From NCBI RefSeq assembly GCF_000024845.1, contig NC_013501.1, forward strand, positions 2,770,874 to 2,834,873: 64,000 nt of DNA, read 5' to 3'. This DNA comes from Rhodothermus marinus DSM 4252 (GTDB lineage Bacteria; Bacteroidota; Rhodothermia; Rhodothermales; Rhodothermaceae). Both the position numbers and the translations under genes were made by a program. The notes under the pieces are model-generated. The model saw only the letters and a program-made list of their open reading frames with translations, was not told the origin of the DNA and ran no database searches. Shown piece by piece: positions 56,454 to 64,000 of this stretch; within the stretch, counting starts at the first letter, position 1, and every line of letters starts with the position of its first letter.

Positions 56454-57770
56454 TCATTGACGATAGCTACAGGCCAGCTCCTGAATGGCCCGGCTCCGAC
56501 TCAGGACGTGCCGCCAGAAGCGCTGAACCGAGCCGTGCGTGGCCTCGGCCAGTTCGCGCAACGCACCCCGGACCGTCGGGGGCAATTCTTCTGGAGAAAG
56601 CTGCGCCAGCACCTCTCCACTACAGCCGAACTGAAGGGCCAGCGTGCGCCCGGCCCGGACCAGCAGCGCCAGCAGGCGTCCCCGTCCGGTCGCCCAGCGG
56701 GGATCCAGGTGAAAGCGGATGGCTTCGATGAGCAGTTCGGGCATCCCCCAGTCCCGGGCGATGTCGGCGCCCAGCTGCGCATAGTTCAGCCCGAACGTGC
56801 GCACCTCGTCGTCCGGCGAAGGCGCCTCCAGCCACTGGCTGCCACCCTGCAGGTTCGTTTTCCAGAGCGGGATGTAGCGCTCCGGGGCACTGCTGAGAAA
56901 GACCAGCCGACCGAGCTGGTGCAGCACCCCGGCCGTAAAGGCCTGTTCAGGCGAGATCTGCTCCACGAGCGCGGCCAGTTCCCGGGCGAACAGCGCCGTG
57001 CTCAGACTCACCTGCATGATGTGTTTGTGAATGTGCCGCGCTTCGGGCGTGGTGACCTGCTCGAACGCGTTGGTGACCACTTCGGTCAGCACCAGATTCC
57101 CTACCGGAAGAAACCCCAGCATGGTCACGGCCCGCTCGATGGTGGTCACCTTGTGCGGAAGTGCATAGTAGGCCGAATTGACATGCCGGAGCACCCAGGC
57201 GGCCGTGATCGGGTCCTCGTGCAGTAGTTCGATGAGCTGCTTCAGCTCGATTTCTTCCTCATCGCGCGAAAGCAATTCCATGACGGCCGTGATCGTCTCC
57301 GGCTGCGGCGGCAACTTCAGTTCCCATTCGGGCAAGCCCAGCCGGGTGCGATCGGGGCGGTAGGAAGGGTCCAGTACCCGCTGCAATACGCGCAGGAGGT
57401 GGTCGGTGTGGATGGGTTTGGCCAGGTACTCGTCGAAGCCGGCCTCCAGGAACCGCTCGCGGCTACCTGGCACGGCATAGGCCGTGCAGGCGATGGCCCG
57501 GAGCCGCTGGCCGCCCGGCAATGCACGCAACGCCTGAAGGAGATCGACGCCGGTGCGCGCCTCGCCCAGGTGAATGTCGATCAGCGCCACGTCGGGCATC
57601 TGCTCCTCACAGAGCGCCAGCGCCTCGTCGAAGGAGCCCGCTTCCTGCACCGCCACGTACTTGCGTAGCTGAAACCGCAACAGCCGCCGCGCATGCGCAT
57701 GGTCGTCCACCACCAGAATGCGCGCTTCGGCCAGACGCGCCTGCTGCTCTTTTTCAGACAGCTCCTCCAT
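56454..57770 (-). CDS. Response regulator with HDOD output domain
   Basis: 438 residues. REC domain (~15-130: ILVVDDHAHARR, VALIDIHLGEA with phospho-Asp, Lys in LAKPIHTDH), a linker (~131-160), then an HDOD domain (~165-370: VMELLSRDEEEIELKQLIELL, ITAAWVLRHVNSAYYAL, HKHIMQVSLSTALFAREL). HDOD outputs relate to HD-GYP phosphodiesterases but lack the catalytic HD pair and usually act as protein-protein regulators. A TAAGTTTG promoter box lies ~105 nt upstream, so it appears to be its own unit. Confidence 0.9.
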   Translation of the reverse strand: MEELSEKEQQARLAEARILVVDDHAHARRLLRFQLRKYVAVQEAGSFDEALALCEEQMPDVALIDIHLGEARTGVDLLQALRALPGGQRLRAIACTAYAVPGSRERFLEAGFDEYLAKPIHTDHLLRVLQRVLDPSYRPDRTRLGLPEWELKLPPQPETITAVMELLSRDEEEIELKQLIELLHEDPITAAWVLRHVNSAYYALPHKVTTIERAVTMLGFLPVGNLVLTEVVTNAFEQVTTPEARHIHKHIMQVSLSTALFARELAALVEQISPEQAFTAGVLHQLGRLVFLSSAPERYIPLWKTNLQGGSQWLEAPSPDDEVRTFGLNYAQLGADIARDWGMPELLIEAIRFHLDPRWATGRGRLLALLVRAGRTLALQFGCSGEVLAQLSPEELPPTVRGALRELAEATHGSVQRFWRHVLSRSRAIQELACSYRQ

Positions 57771-57874
57771 GAATGCCCGTCTGTTTTAGAGGGCGACAAG
57801 CGCCTTTGTCTTCAGGCATGAAGCGGAAATCTCGCCCGTCCGGGTAACGACACGCCGGCTACGCCACCGTGACT

Positions 57875-57882
57875 CAAACTTA
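57875..57882 (-). promoter_or_regulatory. Bacteroidota-type -7 box of the HDOD regulator
   Basis: TAAGTTTG on the minus strand, an exact TAnnTTTG, ~105 nt before the ATG at 57770. No clear -33 TTG at the usual distance. Confidence 0.45.
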
Positions 57883-57992
57883 TCCGAAAAACAAGGGGGC
57901 GATCTGGTAAGCCAGTGCTTTGCGCTGCGCCTCAGAAGCACGTGTGTTTGTAGTAAGCCACGAAGGCGTCCGCCAAAGTGACATCACCCGAG

Positions 57993-58025
57993 ACGGCACT
58001 TCGCTTCGCTCCGTGCCTGACTACA
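57993..58025. repeat. Dispersed hairpin repeat, copy 2
   Basis: Partner of 50443-50475. GGCAC (57995-57999) pairs with GTGCC (58013-58017), loop of 13 nt TTCGCTTCGCTCC. Confidence 0.6.
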
Positions 58026-58208
58026 AGCGCGCTGGTCGTGCTTCAAACGGCAGGCTATGGTCGAAATCGCGAACTCTTTGGAGGTTGTTTTTCAAATGAC
58101 TTCCTATTGACAGGTAGACGTCCTGTAAAGATTTCGTTCCCTCGAAGCCCTACAGTGTGGTGTTGCCTGAAACTGAAATGGGCTCAGGATCCTTTCAGGC
58201 GGGCAAGG

Positions 58209-58583
58209 CTACTGAACGGGTCGCTCCAGAATGACCTGCACCAGGCGCTCCAGTACTTCGTGCTTCGAGACGAAAGCGTCGGCTCCCCGCCGGCGTGCCT
58301 GGTCCTGATACCACTCGCTGTCGTGCGAGGTGAGCACGATGATATAGGAGTGCGGCGCGGCCTCTCGGATCTTTGGCAGCACGTCCATTCCGCTCTGACC
58401 GGGCATGGAAAGGTCCAGCAGGATCACTTCGGGTTGCAGCGCCTGGCTGAGGGTCACGGCCTCCTCTGCCTTGTGGGCAACGCCGACGATTTCAATACGT
58501 GGTTCCGTCCCCAGAAAGCGAAGCAGGTACTGCACGAAGAGGGGCTGGTCGTCGATCAGTAGAACCGTGACTGCCTCGGCCAT
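58209..58583 (-). CDS. Stand-alone receiver protein
   Basis: 124 residues, one REC domain: acidic pair in VLLIDDQPLF, phospho-Asp in VILLDLSMPGQSG, Thr/Ser in IIVLTSHDS and Lys in FVSKHEVLE. No output domain. It lies 82 bp after the LuxR-type regulator on the same strand and may compete for phosphate from the same kinase or feed another. The gap contains an A/T homopolymer run. Confidence 0.88.
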   Translation of the reverse strand: MAEAVTVLLIDDQPLFVQYLLRFLGTEPRIEIVGVAHKAEEAVTLSQALQPEVILLDLSMPGQSGMDVLPKIREAAPHSYIIVLTSHDSEWYQDQARRRGADAFVSKHEVLERLVQVILERPVQ

Positions 58584-58665
58584 GGGGTGAAAGAACGCCT
58601 TTTTTTTTCAGGAAAAAAGCAAACGGCGCTTTCATCCCCAATACGTAGGGTTACGGAAAGCGCGT

Positions 58666-59322
58666 TCAGGGCCGGCGCGGCTGGACCAGCCCGCGCTGCA
58701 CGGCATAGTGGATCAGTTCGGCCTGGCTGTGGATGTCCAGTTTGGCCATCAGGTTTTCCCGATGTTTCTCGACGGTGCGGGGGCTGATGAAAAGCCGCTC
58801 GGCGATCTCACGGCTGGTGTACCCCTCGGCGGTCAGGTGCAGGATCTGGCGTTCCCGATCGGTCAGCGTTTCGTAGGGATCGCGGAGGTCCTGCGGCGCT
58901 TCGGCCTGCGCCAGCAGGCGTTCCGAAAGCGGCGCACTCAGATAGCGGCGTCCCTGATAAAGCGCTTCCAGCGCCTGGACCAGTTCTTCTACCGGGCTGC
59001 CCTTCAACACGTAGGCCATGGCTCCGCCGCGCAGCGCCTCGACGACGTAGGCGTCGTCGTCGTACATGGACAGCACGAGCACGCGCATCGAGCGTGCCCG
59101 CCGACGGGCCTGGCGGAGCACTTCCAGCCCGTTCAACCCTTTCAGCGAAAGATCCAGCAGGAGCAGTCGCGGCTGGTGGGTTTCGATGAGCTGCAGGGCC
59201 TCCAGTCCGTCGCCGGTTTCGGCCACGACCTGACATCCCTGTCGCTCCAGCAGCGTCCGCAGTCCCTGGCGGACGATGGGATGATCCTCGACAATGATGG
59301 CCGTCCAGTTATTCCTGTTCAT
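58666..59322 (-). CDS. NarL/LuxR-type response regulator
   Basis: 218 residues. REC (~8-125: IVEDHPIVRQGLRTLL, LLLLDLSLKGLNG phospho-Asp, VLKGSPVEELV Lys) and a C-terminal LuxR helix-turn-helix (LTDRERQILHLTAEGYTSREIAERLFISPRTVEKH split over ~152-190). Transcription factor. ATG overlaps the stop of the upstream kinase by 4 nt, so the two form a dedicated pair. Confidence 0.93.
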   Translation of the reverse strand: MNRNNWTAIIVEDHPIVRQGLRTLLERQGCQVVAETGDGLEALQLIETHQPRLLLLDLSLKGLNGLEVLRQARRRARSMRVLVLSMYDDDAYVVEALRGGAMAYVLKGSPVEELVQALEALYQGRRYLSAPLSERLLAQAEAPQDLRDPYETLTDRERQILHLTAEGYTSREIAERLFISPRTVEKHRENLMAKLDIHSQAELIHYAVQRGLVQPRRP

Positions 59323-61118
59323 CGCGATACTTCGGTTGAGATCAGACGATCGGCTTCTTCCGGAAGTGGCAACAGGGCCTTCAGGCGGGTACCCTGTCCG
59401 GGTTGACTTGCAATTTCTAACCGACCACCCAGCAATTCGATCCGTTCTCGCATGGCCGTTAGTCCCATGGATCGTCCGGTGGCAAAAGCCTGTTCGGGGT
59501 CGAACCCCACTCCCTGATCTTCGACGACCAGCAGAAGTTCCCGATCGGTAAGCCGGAGCTGCACGGCAACTTCCTCGGTCTGCGCATGCCGGGCCACGTT
59601 GGTCAGCGCTTCCTGCACGAAGCGGTAGGCCGTCAACTCGATCAGCTCCGGCAGGCGAAGCTCGGGCTCCAGCTCGGTGTGCAGGTGCACCCGGATGCCC
59701 GTCTGTTTCTGGTAGCGCTCGATGTAAGCCTGCAGCGCCCCCACCAGTCCCAGCTCGTCAAGCAGCGGCGGGCGAAGCTGAAGCGTGAGCTGGCGAATTT
59801 CCTGGCTGAGTCGGTCGATCAGCGCGCGGGCTTCCTGCAGGTTCTGCGCCAGCGTCTGCTGCGTTTCCGACACGTCCGTCTGCGCCATCCCCAGGCAGAG
59901 TTGCGCCGACGTCAGCAGGGCCCCCACCTCGTCGTGCAGCTCGCGGGCGATGCGGCGGCGTTCTTCTTCGTGGGCCACCAGCAGCTGCCGGGAAAGCCGG
60001 CGCAATTGCGCAAACAGACGGGCGTTCTGCAACATGACCGAAGCCAGCGCCGCCAGCGACTGCAGCAGGGCCCGCTCGTAGGAGGCGAAGGCATCGGCCC
60101 GCGTGAAGCTGTCCGCGCAGATCACGCCCTCCAGCCCCTGATCGGTGCGGATGGGCGCCACCAGCGCCGCCTTCAGGTCGCGAAGGGCCGGGACCGTGCG
60201 GGCCTGCAATGCGGCTGCCTCGACCGGGTCCAGCGTATCGACGGTCTCCAGGCGGGCCACCAGATCGGCCGTGAGCGGCAGCGGAAAGCCCGGCTTCAGG
60301 GTTTCGGGTCCACCATCTTTCTGCTCCAGTACGAACCGATCGCCGCGCCGCATCCAGAGCAGTACGGCCTCGGCCGACGGCACGATCTGTCGGACCGTCT
60401 TCACCAGCTCCGCCTGCAGTCGATCACAGTCGGTCGTCTCCCCCATGAGCTGCCGGCTGACCTCCAGCAGGCGCTCCAACCCCTCGCGATAGCGGGCATT
60501 CTCGCGGGCGATGCGGTTGCGCTCCGTGACGTCCTGCACGAGTACCAGCACGGCCGGCCGTCCCTCCCACTCGATCAGGTGCGAGTCGATCTCCACCTCC
60601 AGCAATCGCCCGTCTTTTGTCAGGTGCCGCCAGGGGCCCGAGTGTTTGAAGGGGCCACGCGGTGCCCAGGCGCTGGCAGCCACCTTCGGCCGATCTTCCT
60701 CCGGCCGAATGTCCAGAATGGTCATGCGCCGGAATTCTTCCGGACTGTAGCCGTAGAGTGCAACGGCTGCCTGGTTCACCGCCAGAAAACGCAGCGTCTC
60801 CAGATCATAGACCCACATCGGCCGGGGGTTGTGTTCGAAGAGCAGCCGGTAGTTCGCTTCCGATTCCTTCAGCCGCTCGGTCTGCTCCCGGAGCAGCCGG
60901 TGTCCCATCTCCATCAATCCGTAGAGCAACAGCGCTGAAAGCGTGACAAACAGCACGCCTTTGGCCGTCTGCCAGCGCGTGAGCGTGTCCGGGTCCACCC
61001 CGACCTGCAGCAGCAGGTGATCGGACAGGAGAATCCAGAGCAGCCCTGCGCTCCAGTAGATCAGTGCGATGCCAGCGGGATCGAGCCAGAAGCGCCATTT
61101 TTTTCGTTGCCTGCGCAT
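59319..61118 (-). CDS. Membrane PAS-GAF sensor kinase, NarX-type (HisKA_3)
   Basis: 599 residues. Two membrane spans near the N-terminus (~13-33 and ~50-70) with a short periplasmic loop, a PAS domain (~90-205: NYRLLFEHNPRPMWVYD), a GAF domain (~220-370), a HisKA_3 dimerisation domain with phospho-His in RIARELHDEVGALLTSAQL and a HATPase domain (VEDQGVGFDPEQAFATG, MGLTAMRERIELLGG). Pairs with the LuxR regulator downstream. Start at 61118 (MRRQRKK) fits; the frame's extension to 61259 runs through the AT-rich promoter region. Confidence 0.92.
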   Translation of the reverse strand: MRRQRKKWRFWLDPAGIALIYWSAGLLWILLSDHLLLQVGVDPDTLTRWQTAKGVLFVTLSALLLYGLMEMGHRLLREQTERLKESEANYRLLFEHNPRPMWVYDLETLRFLAVNQAAVALYGYSPEEFRRMTILDIRPEEDRPKVAASAWAPRGPFKHSGPWRHLTKDGRLLEVEIDSHLIEWEGRPAVLVLVQDVTERNRIARENARYREGLERLLEVSRQLMGETTDCDRLQAELVKTVRQIVPSAEAVLLWMRRGDRFVLEQKDGGPETLKPGFPLPLTADLVARLETVDTLDPVEAAALQARTVPALRDLKAALVAPIRTDQGLEGVICADSFTRADAFASYERALLQSLAALASVMLQNARLFAQLRRLSRQLLVAHEEERRRIARELHDEVGALLTSAQLCLGMAQTDVSETQQTLAQNLQEARALIDRLSQEIRQLTLQLRPPLLDELGLVGALQAYIERYQKQTGIRVHLHTELEPELRLPELIELTAYRFVQEALTNVARHAQTEEVAVQLRLTDRELLLVVEDQGVGFDPEQAFATGRSMGLTAMRERIELLGGRLEIASQPGQGTRLKALLPLPEEADRLISTEVSR

Positions 61119-61157
61119 GGGCGCTTGAACAACCGGGCAGAGTGGCCTATTTCTTTT

Positions 61158-61186
61158 ATCAAATAAAAAATTATGAAAAAATGCAA
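61158..61186 (-). promoter_or_regulatory. Probable promoter of the NarX-type kinase operon
   Basis: A strongly AT-rich island in GC-rich surroundings. TTG (61186-61184), 18 nt, TATTTGAT (61165-61158) on the minus strand, ~40 nt before the ATG. Confidence 0.4.
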
Positions 61187-61259
61187 GCTCTTTTTTTTGA
61201 AACGAAGCTGTCCAGAAAGCGCTTCCAACACGGCCTCTTATATGGAATCGCTGATGCAC

Positions 61260-61454
61260 CGGAGCATGACGACGTAGCCCTCATGGGCCGAACATAATCC
61301 ACGGACACGACACGGCGGGCACAGCGGCCCGCCTCTACGGGGTGGAAATGTGGTTCGTTCATCCGGTAGGGGTGCCCCGCCGCGTGCGCCCGGGCTTTCC
61401 GCCCGAGAAATAAGGCGCGGTTATGGGTTGCCCCATGATGCCCGGACAATCGCG
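61260..61454. other. Hairpin-rich intergenic region after the epimerase gene
   Basis: No gene. Contains GGCGGGC/GCCCGCC (61314-61320 / 61327-61333) and further short GC-rich inverted repeats up to about 61410. No T-tract, so no classical terminator for the sugar operon was seen. Confidence 0.6.
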
Positions 61455-63892
<2,438 letters not shown>

Positions 63893-63921
63893 AGCACTCC
63901 GTTCTCTTTTGATCAGACAGT

Positions 63922-64000
63922 TCAACCGGCAGACATTCCCACCGGGCGGGCGGTTTTCGTGGCATACTGCTCCAGATCGCGCGGATAGTCTTCCATGCGA
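63922..64000 (-). CDS. 3' end of an upstream gene, product unknown
   Basis: Only the last ~25 codons are in the window, ending [21 protein letters not shown] then MSAG and TGA at 63924-63922. The stop is 29 nt before the phosphorylase ATG, so it is probably the preceding gene in the same operon. In other GH130/epimerase clusters a sugar symporter sits here; nothing in this short tail proves that. Confidence 0.5.
   Translation of the reverse strand, partial: RMEDYPRDLEQYATKTARPVGMSAG

Larger units (their letters stand above)
57771..58208. other. 438-bp intergenic region
   Basis: No credible gene. It holds a promoter -7 box at 57875-57882, the hairpin repeat at 57993-58025 and an imperfect hairpin GCCTGAAA/TTTCAGGC (58165-58172 / 58193-58200) just past the stop of the receiver gene, without a T-tract. 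Confidence 0.7.

Noticed and set aside
57978-58562. Plus-strand open frame spanning the intergenic region and the receiver gene
   Set aside because: Its second half is antisense to the receiver domain and its first half has no protein-like features.

Overview
The window is about 64 kb of gene-dense, GC-rich bacterial chromosome. It most resembles Rhodothermus (Rhodothermota/Bacteroidota, thermophile), probably R. marinus or a close relative. The grounds are: type IX secretion (T9SS) C-terminal sorting domains, PorV/PorQ-like proteins and a TonB-dependent receptor with a carboxypeptidase-regulatory-like N-terminus; Bacteroidota-style promoter -7 boxes (TAnnTTTG) at 42963-42970, 45199-45206 and 57875-57882; DUF4290, DUF4230 and a K+-type membrane pyrophosphatase; and a terminal pair of genes that reads, from memory, very like the characterised R. 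marinus mannosylglucose phosphorylase and cellobiose 2-epimerase. Species is inferred, not proven.

Layout. 1-12.9 kb (minus): a cell-surface block. A six-gene transcription unit runs from a TonB-dependent receptor (12886) through a T9SS-sorted protein, a PorV/PorQ-like protein, an OmpP1/FadL-like barrel and two paralogous T9SS-sorted repeat proteins to a strong terminator at 1010-1042. A pectate-lyase-like gene follows and is cut by the window edge. 13.2-23.2 kb (plus, mostly): yebC-ruvC, a small unknown protein, a NatAB-type ABC exporter, a large secreted metallopeptidase/propeller/barrel fusion, trigger factor and clpP. 23.2-34.7 kb (minus): a kinase/receiver/hybrid-kinase triad, a 2-oxoacid dehydrogenase E2 with duplicated lipoyl domains, a DUF4230 protein, membrane pyrophosphatase, pth, rplY, prs and tRNA-Gln(UUG). 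34.8-39.8 kb: P1 peptidase, Asp/Glu racemase, HAD phosphatase, CysQ, a frameshifted gene remnant and a PIN/ribbon-helix-helix toxin-antitoxin pair with a palindromic operator. 39.8-45.2 kb (minus): a sortilin/BNR-repeat protein and a ccmBCDE cytochrome c maturation operon with a CXXXY-type CcmE. 45.2-50.4 kb: ADP-ribosylglycohydrolase, ECF sigma factor, diheme cytochrome c, typA and a DUF2442 protein. 50.4-54.3 kb: cobalamin-dependent metH behind a leader RNA that can form a terminator or a competing helix. 54.3-61.1 kb (minus): five signalling genes. 61.4-64 kb (minus): mannan/cello-oligosaccharide catabolism (GH130 phosphorylase plus epimerase).

How parts work together. The left operon looks like a self-contained surface module: receptor, barrel, PorV-like adaptor and T9SS cargo. 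The right end converts beta-1,4-linked disaccharides: the epimerase turns Man-Man or Glc-Glc reducing ends into Man-Glc or Glc-Man, and the phosphorylase splits Man-Glc. ccm genes and a diheme cytochrome c point to respiratory metabolism.

Most interesting: the metH leader (50389-50521), which has the layout of a transcriptional riboswitch without a class I can assign; three loci where an intrinsic terminator lies only about 13-21 nt before the start codon of a co-directional gene; a two-copy dispersed hairpin repeat; and the surface operon. Domain positions are estimates from reading the translations; no database search was possible.
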